DNA from: a bacterium
GTDB taxonomy: Bacteria > Campylobacterota > Campylobacteria > Campylobacterales > Sulfurimonadaceae
DNA: 64,000 bases
Assembly (NCBI GenBank): GCA_018824305.1
Contig: JAHJGM010000002.1
Coordinates: forward strand, 1 to 64,000
Reading direction: 5' to 3'
Position numbers and translations under genes: made by a program. Under the pieces are notes generated by a model. The model had not been told where the DNA came from. It made no database searches and saw nothing but the letters and a program-made list of their open reading frames with translations. Position 1 is the first letter of the stretch. The number at the start of each line of letters is the position of its first letter. Shown piece by piece: positions 18,876 through 29,078 of this stretch.

Positions 18876-21365
18876 TTATACCCCTTGTATTGTAGCTAGA
18901 GTGAAGCGGTAACCGCTAAACAAGCTTTGTGAATTTAGATTTGAATCAAAAGTCGGAAGAGTAGCGATCTCTCCCTCTATTTTGTTGTCACTGATGATCT
19001 TAGCAGTCACTTCACCGGATCCAGTTTTAACTTTAACCATGTCTCCCTCGTTAAAATCACTTGATTCTAAGAAAGATGCACTCATATAGACACCCGCTTC
19101 CTCTTTGAGGTTCGTTGCTTTATTTGTAAACTCGCTAAACTGACGAACAGGATTTGCCAGATAGATAATGCTTCCTTCGAGTTTTGCTTCACTCAATGGT
19201 GCGACATCTTCATCCGAAAATGTTTTGACATCCATGCTATCTAATACATACCCTCTAACTTCCGTACCGTCATTCTCATAACGATTTGGCAGGTTATCAA
19301 ACAGTTGTGCTTTGAATCCCTTACATGTAGGAAGTTTTTGCGTGTAATCCACTGTGAATTTACTCGCAAGACCAAGCGCTTTTGCAATATCGTTTAATAC
19401 ATACCCTTTATAAGGAAGAGCTGCATTTGTAGGATTGACACGTTTGTCTATACTTGTCAATGTCCCCTCTTGCTGATTCATTGCCGGCATATCAAGATCG
19501 CCGTTTCCAAGAGCAGAAAGCGTGAAATCGCCTTTCGTGTTGTACCCTATCGTATAGCTTCCCTTAGCATCATCAAGTTCACAGATAAGTGAGACACCTA
19601 GAGTATTTGAAAGTGAAGGGATCATAACCAGTTTAAAGGCACTGTATTTTTCTACCAGTGCAACCAATCTTGCTAAGTTCTTCGCATTTGGATGCGTGTA
19701 AAGATCAGGTCCGACGATTAAAGAGAAGTTCTCTTTCTTCGCCAATAGTTTTTCCAGACTCTCAGTGAAGTTCGCAGGAGCGCCTACTATCTCTAAAAGA
19801 CGGTTCTCATCGACTTGAACCTCTTTAGATATCTTTTTAGAGACCATAGTAGATTTTTCTTCCTCTACCTCTTCCTCTTCGCCCGTCTCTTCATTTACTT
19901 TTGTAACTTTCACGATCTCTACGACTTTCTCTTTGACAGTCTCTTCGACAGTAATAGTTTTCTCAGAGTGGAATGATGCGATGTATTCTGCAACTGACGC
20001 AGGCAGTTTTGATTTTTCTGCAAACAGGTCAAGCAATAGATATAAAACAGCTTCCTCTTGTAATGGAGCATGATTGATGCTCACAACATTTTTACTGATA
20101 CCCTCGATAACAGGATCTTTCAGAGGATGAAAATATAATCCCGCACCTTTGTTCATACTAATCGAGTTGTTAAACGCATATCTTGCATTCGGATTGTCGG
20201 ATTTAAGCGCAGTTCCCATAGAAACTATAAAATCTGCACCGTGAGCTTCATGCAGATCACTTCCGTAAAGAGATTTACCGCTGATCTCGCTATAGTTGTT
20301 TAAAAACGTCTGGAAAGCTTTCGCTTCACTGTTGACAAGTTTATATCCGAACTTCTCTTTGAGTGATTGAAAAATAAATGCTTCTTCATTTGTGATAGTC
20401 GAAGTGAACTCTATAGTGTCCGCTTTTTTGAACGCTTCTAGTGCGTAAGCAAACGCTGTTTCATCTTTAGCTTTTACTTCATTTTGATAATCAAATCCGT
20501 AACGTCCCGCACCGCAAAGAGATACATAGTTCCATTCGTTCATAACACGGTATATCTTATCATCAGAGTTTTCGATATCTGTATGCTTGACGTCATAGCT
20601 TATCTGACATCCGGCACTACAGTGTCCACATGTAGCAGGGATCTGACGAAGTTCCCAAGCATTTGATTCATACATAAAATGAGTATCTACAAGCGCTCCG
20701 ACAGGACAAACAGCTGCACACTCTCCGCAAGAGGTACAATCAAGCATCTCTTCTCCGCTTGTCAGACCGATAATAGATTTATTGAGCTTGTTCCACATCG
20801 CATATGCGTCTTTTGGCATGCTTTCTTTAAACTCTGCATCGATCGCATCACCACCGCGTGCCACCGTTTTAAGCGAGTTGTCACCGATCATATCTTTACA
20901 AACGGTCACACATCTTTCACAAACGATACAAAGACCCGGATCATAATGGATATGTCCCCAGTCTTTTGATTCGCGCGCTACATCTTTGATCGCATAGCTT
21001 TGAGAATCCACACCCATCTCTAAAGTATAGTTTTGAAGCTCACACTCCCCTGATTGATCACAAACCCCGCATTGCAACGGATGGTTTACATCATAGACTT
21101 CCATTATCGCGCGGCGCTCTGCAACGATGTTTTCAGTCGATGTAGTGATGTTCATACCCTCTTTTGCTTTAGCATTACAAGCATATACCTGTTTGCCATC
21201 AGCCTCGACAAGACAGATACGACATGCAAGTGTCGGGCTACAACGTGTCAGATAACATATTGCGGGAATAAATATGTCATTTGCACGGGCAGCATTTAAT
21301 ATAAATTCCCCTTCGGTCGTTTGTACTTGACGACCATCTATATTAATAGTAATATTACTCATCAT
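18876..21365 (-). CDS. nuoG: NADH-quinone oxidoreductase subunit G, longer copy
   Basis: An 829-aa iron-sulfur subunit. From the N-terminus: a 2Fe-2S domain (CYLTRCSPTLACRICLVEADG, N1b), the His-ligated N5 motif HPLQCGVCDQSGECELQ, two further 4Fe-4S motifs (CIVCERCVTVC and CTSCGECAAVCPVGAL), and CGHCSAGC, where the molybdopterin-like domain begins. The C-terminal half belongs to the molybdopterin oxidoreductase fold but is not expected to bind the cofactor. Around residues 465-515 there is a strongly charged Lys/Glu/Val insertion (several EEE and KEK runs) absent from the second copy. Its ATG overlaps the end of that copy by 11 bases. Confidence 0.9.
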   Translation of the reverse strand: MMSNITINIDGRQVQTTEGEFILNAARANDIFIPAICYLTRCSPTLACRICLVEADGKQVYACNAKAKEGMNITTSTENIVAERRAIMEVYDVNHPLQCGVCDQSGECELQNYTLEMGVDSQSYAIKDVARESKDWGHIHYDPGLCIVCERCVTVCKDMIGDNSLKTVARGGDAIDAEFKESMPKDAYAMWNKLNKSIIGLTSGEEMLDCTSCGECAAVCPVGALVDTHFMYESNAWELRQIPATCGHCSAGCQISYDVKHTDIENSDDKIYRVMNEWNYVSLCGAGRYGFDYQNEVKAKDETAFAYALEAFKKADTIEFTSTITNEEAFIFQSLKEKFGYKLVNSEAKAFQTFLNNYSEISGKSLYGSDLHEAHGADFIVSMGTALKSDNPNARYAFNNSISMNKGAGLYFHPLKDPVIEGISKNVVSINHAPLQEEAVLYLLLDLFAEKSKLPASVAEYIASFHSEKTITVEETVKEKVVEIVKVTKVNEETGEEEEVEEEKSTMVSKKISKEVQVDENRLLEIVGAPANFTESLEKLLAKKENFSLIVGPDLYTHPNAKNLARLVALVEKYSAFKLVMIPSLSNTLGVSLICELDDAKGSYTIGYNTKGDFTLSALGNGDLDMPAMNQQEGTLTSIDKRVNPTNAALPYKGYVLNDIAKALGLASKFTVDYTQKLPTCKGFKAQLFDNLPNRYENDGTEVRGYVLDSMDVKTFSDEDVAPLSEAKLEGSIIYLANPVRQFSEFTNKATNLKEEAGVYMSASFLESSDFNEGDMVKVKTGSGEVTAKIISDNKIEGEIATLPTFDSNLNSQSLFSGYRFTLATIQGV

Positions 21366-23607
21366 TCACTCTCATAATTTTAGATTTTTGAAATCTGTAA
21401 GTTCCTGTACCTTCATCAAAATCAAATGTCGGATTTAGTGCTATCGTTCCTTTTAAAGATTCCTCTTGTTTGAAGGTACGAACAACACTTTTTCCCTCAT
21501 AACTGATCTCGACTTTATCTCCGTCACTCACTCTTGCTGCAGCTGCAAATTGTGCGGAGCCTCTTAAAGTCTTATCACGTTCAAGCTGTTTTGTCAGGTT
21601 TGTGTATGCATTAAACTGTAACACAGGATTTACATTATAGATAATCGTTCCGTTAAATTCCGGAAGATCTTCCACATCGCTTAATACACCGTCCATCTCA
21701 ACTTCGATCTCATCTAAAATATATCCTCTGATATCATCCCCAGCAGGTGATAAGAAGTTTTCAAGATTATCGAAATCAACAGCTTTAAACCCACTTGCAA
21801 CTGGCAACTCTTTAGTCAGATCGATTGTAAGTGCTTTACCGACACCAAACTCTTTTGCAATATCGTTTAGCTCATAACCCTCAAAACCTAATGCAGCATT
21901 CGTCGGGACTACGCGATTATCGATAGTCACGAATGTCCCCTCTTGCTGATTAAGTGAAGCGATCGCTAAATCTGCTCTTGGCAGACTTGATATGACAAAA
22001 TTACCTGCAGCATTATACCCAACAACATCACTTTGAGAGTCATCTTCATCAAGACTACATGTAAGACTTACACCGAGTGTATTTACATCACGGGGTACTA
22101 TAAGAATCGAAAAATCACTGTATTTCTCGATCATAGCTGCAAGTTTTGCTATATTTTTTGCCTCTTTATGAGCCATAATATCATTTCCGATAATTAAAAC
22201 TCTGTTTTTTGTTCGGCTAAGAGACTTCATCATAAACTCAAGTTCATCTTCACCGATGTTGCTCTCAGCACTCAAATACCCGTCATCCAAATTCTCAAAG
22301 TATTTTCTTTCCTCGTCGCTTAGATCAGCATCACGAAGAAGATATTTTGCTAAAAGTGCGACAACGCCCTCCTCGGTTCCTACTTCATATTTTAAGAACT
22401 GAGTGACCGTATTTTGCATCAATGGATCTTCTACAGGATGCGCATAGATGATCTTTGCACCGTTATGTTTTGCCGCTGTCGTCATCGCATATCTTACAAC
22501 AGGATTGTCTGTCGCTATCATCGAGCCGATGATGATAACTGCATCTGATTTTCTTACAGCTTCGAGTGTCGCACTGTGGTGTTTTTTGCCACTGACACTT
22601 GCATAAGAGGTCATAAATTCAGCGAATCTTCTTGCATCTTCATTAAAAAGCTTTATCCCAAGTTTCTCTTTTAGCCTTTGAAGCAGAAGAGCCTCTTCAT
22701 TTGTTATCATCGAACTAAATCTGATCGCTTTTGCATTTTTCAACGCTTCGACAGCCTTATGAAATGCTGTTTCATCTTTTGACGCTTTGTTCTCAAAGTC
22801 AAATCCAAATCTTCCGGCCCCGCACAGTGAACTGAATTCGAAGTTGTTTTTCACTCTATAGATCGACTTTTCTTTTGATGCGATACCTGTATGTCTTGTC
22901 TCATACTCTAACGGACATCCCGCAGAACAATGGACACATGTTGCAGGCACGCGAGAAAGTTCCCAAGCGTTTGCAGTGTACTTAAAGTCAGAACTTACAA
23001 GCGCACCTACAGGACAAACTGCTATACACTCCCCACAGAACGTACAATCTAAAGTATCAGAGTTTTTAGGAACAACTTTTGATTTATATCCGCCAAACTG
23101 AAGGTCGATCGCATCATCGCCTATCACTTCATTACATACATGTACACATTTTTCACACAAGATACAAAGAGAAGGATCATAATTGATCAGCCCCCAATTT
23201 TCTATTTTACGGTGCTGATCACGTGCCGTGAAGTTCTGTTTTGCGACACCAAATTCTAAAGTCTTGTTTTGCAGATCACATTCGCCCGACTTGTCACAGA
23301 CACCACACTCTAACGGATGATTTACATCATAGAGTTTCATAATATTCGTACGCTCTTGCTGTAGTGCGTCGGTAGCCGTCGTAATCTCAATACCTTCTGT
23401 CGGAGGAGTGTTACATGAGAGTACAAATCCCTCAACACCTTTAGCCTCGACAAGACACATACGACAAGATGCACAAGGTGTAGTCTTAGAGATATAACAC
23501 ATGGTAGGAATATAGATTCCCTCTCGACGTGCCACTGTCAAGATAGTTTCACCTTTTTTTGCTGTTACATCTTTGCCGTTAATTGTAAAGTTAATCAAAT
23601 TTTTCAT
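21355..23607 (-). CDS. Second NuoG-like subunit
   Basis: A 750-aa paralogue of the following gene with the same order of clusters: 2Fe-2S (CYISKTTPCASCRMCLVEA), HPLECGVCDKSGECDLQ, CILCEKCVHVC, CTFCGECIAVCPVGAL and CVHCSAGCPLEY. All Cys and the His ligand are intact, so it should be functional. It lacks the charged insertion of the first copy and diverges throughout, so it is an old duplication. Two NuoG-type proteins in one operon suggest that both are in the complex or that they alternate with different electron donors; the sequence cannot decide. GGAG lies before the ATG. Confidence 0.88.
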   Translation of the reverse strand: MKNLINFTINGKDVTAKKGETILTVARREGIYIPTMCYISKTTPCASCRMCLVEAKGVEGFVLSCNTPPTEGIEITTATDALQQERTNIMKLYDVNHPLECGVCDKSGECDLQNKTLEFGVAKQNFTARDQHRKIENWGLINYDPSLCILCEKCVHVCNEVIGDDAIDLQFGGYKSKVVPKNSDTLDCTFCGECIAVCPVGALVSSDFKYTANAWELSRVPATCVHCSAGCPLEYETRHTGIASKEKSIYRVKNNFEFSSLCGAGRFGFDFENKASKDETAFHKAVEALKNAKAIRFSSMITNEEALLLQRLKEKLGIKLFNEDARRFAEFMTSYASVSGKKHHSATLEAVRKSDAVIIIGSMIATDNPVVRYAMTTAAKHNGAKIIYAHPVEDPLMQNTVTQFLKYEVGTEEGVVALLAKYLLRDADLSDEERKYFENLDDGYLSAESNIGEDELEFMMKSLSRTKNRVLIIGNDIMAHKEAKNIAKLAAMIEKYSDFSILIVPRDVNTLGVSLTCSLDEDDSQSDVVGYNAAGNFVISSLPRADLAIASLNQQEGTFVTIDNRVVPTNAALGFEGYELNDIAKEFGVGKALTIDLTKELPVASGFKAVDFDNLENFLSPAGDDIRGYILDEIEVEMDGVLSDVEDLPEFNGTIIYNVNPVLQFNAYTNLTKQLERDKTLRGSAQFAAAARVSDGDKVEISYEGKSVVRTFKQEESLKGTIALNPTFDFDEGTGTYRFQKSKIMRVNDE

Positions 23608-23616
23608 CCAATCTCC

Positions 23617-25650
23617 TTAAACAGCTGTCATTGCTATGTAGTAACAACGCATACATCTATCAGCTTCGCTAAGTGCTTCTTCTTGAGTAAAGCCCAAATT
23701 GACCTCTTTATTATTGGTCTTTCTGTCATCTACCTCTAGTTTCACACTCACCTCACGAGGAAGTCCGGGAAGCCATCCCGTGATCTTCTCTTTTTTGTCA
23801 TAAACACGAAGTTTACGTAGGTGGTCTTCCATGATTTCATCATCTGTGAGAGTCACTTCGCCGCTATGAAGATATCTTGTCATTACAGAAGATGCACGCT
23901 TCGCCTGACCTACTGCATTGACAATCGTCATCGGACCATACTCACAGTCTCCTGAAGCAAAGATACCTTTACGTGACGTCATATAATCTTTTCCGTTCGT
24001 TTTAATAGTCGCCCAAGAAGTCATCTCCAACTCCCACTCTTCAGGCAGAAGTTTCAAATCAGCACTCTGGCTAACCGCTGGAATAAGATAATCAGCTTCT
24101 ATCTCATACGATGCACCCTCAACTTTTAAAAGCTGAGCACGACCGCCGTTTGGATCTGGAACAAGTTCGAACTTATCAATGATTAAAGACTTAAGGACAT
24201 TATCTTCATCTTTCATCTCGGCTACTGCCGAGTGAAACAAAAACTCTACACCCTCTTCAACTGCTTCATGATACTCTTCATACGTCGTATTGCCTATGAT
24301 GGTTTTTTCATCTCTACGGTAGATCATATACACTTTTTTTGCATTCGCACGAATCGAACAACGCACAACGTCCATAGATGTAAAACCACCGCCGACACAC
24401 ACCACAGTCTTACCTGTTAGATCGACATAGTCAGTCGTTAAAAGGTTTTCTTCCTGATCCTCTTTTGCTATTGTATATCCGTATTTCTCAAACAGGTTCA
24501 CTTTATCAAGGAAGTCTATCGCGCCCCAATACCCATGTATCTCAGGTCTTTCGTTATCACAATAGACTTTTTTAGATATTCTTGTTCCCGTTGCGACCAT
24601 AATGGCATCGTAATCTTTTTCAAACTGACGCATCATATCGGCTGTCACTTTTGTATTGACTATAAAGTTTACCCCTAAGTCTTTGACACATTCGATATCT
24701 TTGTTATATTTACCGATCGGCATACGGTATTCAGGAACACCGACTGCAACTTCCCCGCCAAGAACAGGCAGTTCTTCATAAACATCAACGTCGACACCCT
24801 CTAACGCCAAATAGTACGCAGTAGTAAGACCTGCAGGCCCTGCACCGATAACAGCAACTTTTTTGCCGATACTCGGTTTTTTCTCCAAAGGATGAAAAAA
24901 TCCAAACCCATGATCTGTCTCATAATCCGCACCAAGGCGTTTAAGTTCCATAATAGATATAGGTTCATCCAAGTTTGTACGGCGACATGCATCTTCACAT
25001 GGATGTGGGCAAACACGTCCACATGTATGAGCAAGAGGCATAGTCTGACGCGTAGCCATCAGTGAATCGTCAAAACGAAGATCTCTTACACCCTCGATAT
25101 AAGCAGGAATATCGACATGAGCCGGACATGCGTCGGTACAAGGAGCAGTGATCTTAGCAATATAATTAATCTTTGCATCATAATGTTTAGATGGTTTCTT
25201 CTCATTAATACAAGCCATAAACTCAGCTTCAAAATGGGTCATTATGTCCAAAATAGGATTTGGGACAGTCTTTCCTATCTCACATTTTGAAGTGATCTGC
25301 ATACTTTTACTGATCTCTTTTAGATGATCCATATCTGAAACGTCACCCTCACCGCGAGCAATTTTATCAAGCATATCATAGAGTATTCTTCCGCCCCATC
25401 TTCCCGGAGCGCAGCGTCCACACGCTTCTGAATAAACCTGATACTGTGCAGCGTACTCAGTCGCTAAACGTATAACGTCAACGTCCTGATTAAATATCGC
25501 TACACCGTCCCAACCAATAAATGCTTTTGACTCACGATGAGCATCATATTGCACCGGCAGGTTATATGCTGATTCTTCCCACTGATCTTCAGGTTTGTTT
25601 ATGTTGTTGATAAATTCACCATTCCAAGTGGAAAAATAGACTTTACTCAA
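23617..25650 (-). CDS. Chimeric NuoF-like/GltD-like flavoprotein replacing NuoF
   Basis: A 677-aa protein at the nuoF position. Residues about 60-150 resemble the C-terminal iron-sulfur domain of NuoF (EACGRCAPGRWGG at 75-87 and SKCEIG near 120), but the third Cys of the usual CxxCxxC is Gly83. There is no NuoF FMN/NADH domain. From about 165 it resembles the small subunit of glutamate synthase and NfnB: two Cys motifs (CTDACPAHVDIPAYI, CGRVCPHPCEDACRR), an FAD Rossmann motif (VAVIGAGPAGLTTAYYLA), an NAD(P) motif (VVCVGGGFTSMDVVR, then YRRDE) and a closing FAD motif (GIFASGDC). It may feed electrons from NAD(P)H or another carrier into complex I. Start is TTG with AGGAAA. Ends with a CMRCYY Cys pair. 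Confidence 0.8.
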   Translation of the reverse strand: MSKVYFSTWNGEFINNINKPEDQWEESAYNLPVQYDAHRESKAFIGWDGVAIFNQDVDVIRLATEYAAQYQVYSEACGRCAPGRWGGRILYDMLDKIARGEGDVSDMDHLKEISKSMQITSKCEIGKTVPNPILDIMTHFEAEFMACINEKKPSKHYDAKINYIAKITAPCTDACPAHVDIPAYIEGVRDLRFDDSLMATRQTMPLAHTCGRVCPHPCEDACRRTNLDEPISIMELKRLGADYETDHGFGFFHPLEKKPSIGKKVAVIGAGPAGLTTAYYLALEGVDVDVYEELPVLGGEVAVGVPEYRMPIGKYNKDIECVKDLGVNFIVNTKVTADMMRQFEKDYDAIMVATGTRISKKVYCDNERPEIHGYWGAIDFLDKVNLFEKYGYTIAKEDQEENLLTTDYVDLTGKTVVCVGGGFTSMDVVRCSIRANAKKVYMIYRRDEKTIIGNTTYEEYHEAVEEGVEFLFHSAVAEMKDEDNVLKSLIIDKFELVPDPNGGRAQLLKVEGASYEIEADYLIPAVSQSADLKLLPEEWELEMTSWATIKTNGKDYMTSRKGIFASGDCEYGPMTIVNAVGQAKRASSVMTRYLHSGEVTLTDDEIMEDHLRKLRVYDKKEKITGWLPGLPREVSVKLEVDDRKTNNKEVNLGFTQEEALSEADRCMRCYYIAMTAV

Positions 25651-25659
25651 AATAATTTC

Positions 25660-25884
25660 CTAACTTTTTTTAACTACGATAGTCCAATCGACTTCGTTAA
25701 ACTTTAATGAGTTTTGTAGCTCATACCCTGATTCTTTTACTAAGTCCGCTGAACGCTGAACAGGAGTAAAATCACCCACTTCAAATAGAAATATTCCAAC
25801 CTCTCCAGCCGGATGAGATTCTAAAATCTCTTTCATTCTAGGTTCAAAATCATTTTTCAAATGTCTTAAATCATATCTTTTCAT
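25660..25884 (-). CDS. Small NuoE-position subunit (HP1264/Cj1575-like)
   Basis: A 74-aa protein in the place of nuoE. It has no Cys at all, so it cannot carry the 2Fe-2S cluster N1a of true NuoE. Campylobacterota are known to have a short protein of this kind between nuoD and nuoG (HP1264 in Helicobacter pylori), and length and position agree. Its ATG overlaps the nuoD stop (TAATG). Role within the complex is unknown. Confidence 0.75.
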   Translation of the reverse strand: MKRYDLRHLKNDFEPRMKEILESHPAGEVGIFLFEVGDFTPVQRSADLVKESGYELQNSLKFNEVDWTIVVKKS

Positions 25885-27122
25885 TAGCGGTCTACCTCTC
25901 CAAATACGATGTTAGTCGTACCGATAATTGAAACAACGTCTGGAATATAATGACCAGGAAGTAAGTCTGTTAAAATACCAGTATGCCAAAAAGACGGTGC
26001 ACGAAGTTTTAAACGGTACGGATATGGACCGCCTTGAGAATTTATAAAGAACCCTAACTCACCTTTTGGTGACTCAGTCGGTATATAAACTTCTCCAACC
26101 GGAGGACGCATACCTTGAGTTACAAGCACGAAATGTTGCATCAATGAATAGTTTTGAGTCATAATGTCTAACTTCGGTGCAGAGATATACTTCGGTGCAT
26201 GAGCCATCAATTGTGTCTGATTGTTTTTAACAGTCTCTTCATACATATCTATCACTTGGTAAAGAATATGAGCACTTTGTCTCATCTCTTCCATGTAGAT
26301 ACGATAACGTGCAAAGTTGTCACCCTTGTCAGAAAAAGGAACTTTGAAATCTACTTCGTCGTAAAGTTCATACGGTTCCTCTTTACGGATATCCCAAGCA
26401 ACACCGCTAGCGCGAAGCATTGGACCTGTACATCCCCAAGAAACAGCCATCTCTTTAGTTATCACACCGACATTTTCCATTCTCATACGCCAGATACGAT
26501 TAGAATCAAGAAGATCCTCGTAATCTTTTATATTTGCAGGAAGTTTGTCCAAAAATGTTTTCAGATCTGTAATGAAGTTTGACGGGATATCAAGAGGAAC
26601 ACCACCTATACGGATAGATGCATGAGTCAGACGTGCACCACAATAATCCTCAATAAGATCCATCATATATTCACGCTCGCGAAATGCAAACAAGAATACT
26701 GTCATCGCACCGATATCAAGAGCAGTCGTAGCCAACCAGAAAAGGTGTGACATAAGTCTGTTCATCTCTAAAAGCATCATACGAATCACTTTTGCACGGC
26801 GAGGAACTTCTAGCCCTATCAACTTTTCAACTGCAAGAGCAAACCCATAGTTATTTGAGCTTGATGCGATATAGTCCATACGGTCTGTTGTGGGCATAAA
26901 CTCGTTGTAGATCATATTCTCAGCCATCTTCTCCATACCACGGTGAAGATATCCGACATCCGGATGCGCTTTTACTATCATCTCTTGTTGTAGATGTAGC
27001 ATAAGACGCAACTGACCGTGAGCTGATGGATGTTGTGGTCCAAAGTTTAGGATCATCTCATTATCGTCACGATCAAACGTAATATTTTCAAAAAACGGTC
27101 TTAATCTATTTTGTTGTTGCAT
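25884..27122 (-). CDS. nuoD: NADH-quinone oxidoreductase subunit D
   Basis: A 412-aa subunit of the 49-kDa type that forms the quinone site together with NuoB. The motif [16 protein letters not shown] at 27-42 holds the His pair of the quinone pocket; [10 protein letters not shown] and [19 protein letters not shown] follow as in the family. It is separate from nuoC, not fused as in E. coli. AGGTAAG precedes the ATG. Confidence 0.95.
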   Translation of the reverse strand: MQQQNRLRPFFENITFDRDDNEMILNFGPQHPSAHGQLRLMLHLQQEMIVKAHPDVGYLHRGMEKMAENMIYNEFMPTTDRMDYIASSSNNYGFALAVEKLIGLEVPRRAKVIRMMLLEMNRLMSHLFWLATTALDIGAMTVFLFAFREREYMMDLIEDYCGARLTHASIRIGGVPLDIPSNFITDLKTFLDKLPANIKDYEDLLDSNRIWRMRMENVGVITKEMAVSWGCTGPMLRASGVAWDIRKEEPYELYDEVDFKVPFSDKGDNFARYRIYMEEMRQSAHILYQVIDMYEETVKNNQTQLMAHAPKYISAPKLDIMTQNYSLMQHFVLVTQGMRPPVGEVYIPTESPKGELGFFINSQGGPYPYRLKLRAPSFWHTGILTDLLPGHYIPDVVSIIGTTNIVFGEVDR

Positions 27123-27126
27123 GAGC

Positions 27127-27933
27127 TTACCTATCCCTGTCTGTGATAATTACTGATTTTTCTTCATCGAATCTGTCAATCATAAACACACCGCCCTCTT
27201 CTTGGTAAGCAAGCGGAGTTTTAGGTTCATTACCAGTAATTTTTGTGCCTTTAGGAACTTCGTGCCCTAAACGGCCGAAACGTTCACTATCATAACGATC
27301 AACACGTGCAGTATCACGGATTTCAGCTCCGATGATATCACGAGCTTCTTTACCATATATTTTATCGACTTCATACCATTGAGCAAACTCATCACCCTCT
27401 AACGGATATGTTTTAAGAAGTGGAAAACCCTCCCAGTCATACGGCATCAAGATACGTTTCATAAACGGATGGTTGTTCACTTTTACACCGAACATGTCAT
27501 ACATCTCACGCTCAGACCAATCAGCACTTCGGAAGAGTTTCTCGACACTGTTGACAGCTTCATCTTTGTCTATAAAACATTTAATACGGATACGTTTTCT
27601 TTTGCCCATTGAAAGCATTTGATAAAAGATCTCGAATTGATTATTTTTTGCCAGCCAATCGATAGCGCTCATTTCTGAAAGTTGAGTGTACTCAAGTTCA
27701 TCACGTAAGAGTTCAAGTACACCGTAGTTGTCTTTAGCATTGATATATACTACCATCTGCTCAACTTGGATATATGCTTCTAGAACTTCGAATTTCGCTT
27801 TGATAGCTGCTAAATCGGCTGCAAACAGTTCATCACTCTCTACATCTTGTTTTGGTACTTGAGGAGCTACATAAAATCTGTCTGTGTAGTACGGCTTTGC
27901 CTGTACATCATCTTTAGGTGTATATGCTCTCAT
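27127..27933 (-). CDS. nuoC: NADH-quinone oxidoreductase subunit C
   Basis: A 268-aa subunit of the 30-kDa type. The signature is [21 protein letters not shown] (about 136-156), followed by [19 protein letters not shown]. It is longer than many NuoC because of a 60-residue N-terminal extension and a C-terminal tail. The start overlaps the nuoB stop (TAATG). Confidence 0.94.
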   Translation of the reverse strand: MRAYTPKDDVQAKPYYTDRFYVAPQVPKQDVESDELFAADLAAIKAKFEVLEAYIQVEQMVVYINAKDNYGVLELLRDELEYTQLSEMSAIDWLAKNNQFEIFYQMLSMGKRKRIRIKCFIDKDEAVNSVEKLFRSADWSEREMYDMFGVKVNNHPFMKRILMPYDWEGFPLLKTYPLEGDEFAQWYEVDKIYGKEARDIIGAEIRDTARVDRYDSERFGRLGHEVPKGTKITGNEPKTPLAYQEEGGVFMIDRFDEEKSVIITDRDR

Positions 27934-28442
27934 TACATCAACCTTTTTGCTTTTTGGTTTTTGATCGCTTTTTCAGAACGGATCTTCTTTTGCAGAAGCA
28001 TTACGCCATACTGCAAAGTCTCTGGACGAGGTGCACAACCAGGAAGATATAGATCAACTGGGATAATACGATCAACACCCTGAACCGTTGCATACGTGTT
28101 GAACATACCGCCTGTATTTGCACATGAACCCATAGAAATAACCCATCTTGGTTCAGTCATTTGGTCATATAAACGCTTGATAAACTCAGCATGTTTTTTT
28201 GTAAGCGTTCCTGCGACTACCATAACATCAGCCTGACGAGGAGATGCTCTAAAGATCGTTCCGTAACGGTCAAAGTCATAACGAGATGCACCAGAAGCCA
28301 TCATCTCGATCCCACAACAAGCAAGACCGTATGTAAGCGCCCAAAGAGAGTTTGAACGCCCCCAGTTTACAACTTTGTCTATTGTAGTAAGAGCTACCGG
28401 CAATCCGGCATTTTGCGTATAATTTACTTTATGTTGTGCCAT
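27933..28442 (-). CDS. nuoB: NADH-quinone oxidoreductase subunit B
   Basis: A 169-aa subunit carrying cluster N2, the last iron-sulfur centre before quinone. Ligands are in [18 protein letters not shown] and PGCAPRPE. An in-frame ATG lies 21 bases upstream (28463), but AAGGAG sits between the two with ideal spacing to the ATG at 28442, so I chose the latter. It overlaps the end of nuoA by 19 bases. Confidence 0.95.
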   Translation of the reverse strand: MAQHKVNYTQNAGLPVALTTIDKVVNWGRSNSLWALTYGLACCGIEMMASGASRYDFDRYGTIFRASPRQADVMVVAGTLTKKHAEFIKRLYDQMTEPRWVISMGSCANTGGMFNTYATVQGVDRIIPVDLYLPGCAPRPETLQYGVMLLQKKIRSEKAIKNQKAKRLM

Positions 28443-28813
28443 TCTAAGGCTCCTTTTTTCCATGCATATACAAAACCGATTGCAAGCAATAAGATAAATG
28501 TCATCATCTCAACGAATCCGAACCAACCAAGATATTTAAAATCTACTGCCCAAGGAAACATGAAAACGATCTCAACATCAAAAAGTATGAAAAGCAGTGC
28601 GAAAAGATAAAACTGCGGAGACAGCCTGTTTGGCTGTTTCGTTATTTCCGGTCCACATTCATACACAGAAAGCTTGATCTTTTCCGTATCTTTTGTTGCC
28701 ATTGCACGACTTGCCAGTCTTGCAATAATTGTTGTAGTAAAGAACGCACCAAATGTTAATGCAAATAGTACAAATACCCCAAAATATGTATTTGCAGTGT
28801 TAATATGCTCCAT
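28424..28813 (-). CDS. nuoA: NADH-quinone oxidoreductase subunit A
   Basis: A 129-aa subunit with three membrane helices; [19 protein letters not shown] is the conserved loop with the Cys that senses the active/deactive state in other species, and [13 protein letters not shown] the acidic helix. It is the first gene of the nuo operon. AAGGTAGG lies upstream of the ATG. Confidence 0.95.
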   Translation of the reverse strand: MEHINTANTYFGVFVLFALTFGAFFTTTIIARLASRAMATKDTEKIKLSVYECGPEITKQPNRLSPQFYLFALLFILFDVEIVFMFPWAVDFKYLGWFGFVEMMTFILLLAIGFVYAWKKGALEWHNIK

Positions 28814-28847
28814 ACACCCTACCTTAGTTTATTTTTTGTTTTCGAAC

Positions 28848-28853
28848 ATTATA
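28848..28853 (-). promoter_or_regulatory. -10 box for the nuo operon
   Basis: A perfect TATAAT on the minus strand, 35 bases before the nuoA ATG. The upstream 30 bases are nearly all A+T. No operator-like repeat was seen. This is the only plausible promoter before the 15-gene nuo-pflA run, in which no gap is longer than 18 bases. Confidence 0.5.
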
Positions 28854-28982
28854 AAATAGTTTACATTAAATTTTGTAATACTACTAACAGCGTTGAAAAA
28901 ACAGTTGGATGCACTATATCAAAAAGAGCTTTAAAGCAAGAAGTGTAAATTAAAGAAGATGGGTCGATGTCACGAAGAGAAA

Positions 28983-29012
28983 CACGAAAATCCTATATTT
29001 CTAGGTTTCGTG
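28983..29012 (-). terminator. Hairpin downstream of the AAA ATPase gene
   Basis: CACGAAA and TTTCGTG (7 bp) continue, after a 2-base bulge, into CCTA/TAGG. On the minus strand it is followed by TTTCTCTTCG. It lies 48 bases after the stop of the AAA ATPase gene and 130 bases before the nuo promoter. Confidence 0.4.
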
Positions 29013-29031
29013 TAGTATTGTAACACTAAAT

Positions 29032-29078
29032 TATGGGCCTATTTGAGTAAAATCTACTCTTATGACAAAAAGCCCATA
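29032..29078 (-). other. Nested inverted repeat over the AAA ATPase stop codon
   Basis: Outer arms TATGGGC (29032-29038) and GCCCATA (29072-29078) enclose inner arms GAGTA and TACTC. The structure covers the last codons and the stop of the ATPase gene, so it may act as an attenuator or terminator in the RNA of that gene. Confidence 0.35.

Noticed and set aside
18876-23607. Two NuoG genes in a row as an assembly duplication
   Set aside because: The proteins differ along their whole length, one has a large insertion, and all cluster ligands are kept in both; an assembly artefact would be near identical.
25660-25884. The 74-aa frame as a nuoE pseudogene
   Set aside because: It starts in TAATG overlap with nuoD, has good spacing to the next gene and matches a known short protein at this position in other Campylobacterota.
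14461-28813. Many open frames on the plus strand opposite the nuo genes
   Set aside because: They lack ribosome binding sites and known motifs, and lie antisense to clearly coding genes.
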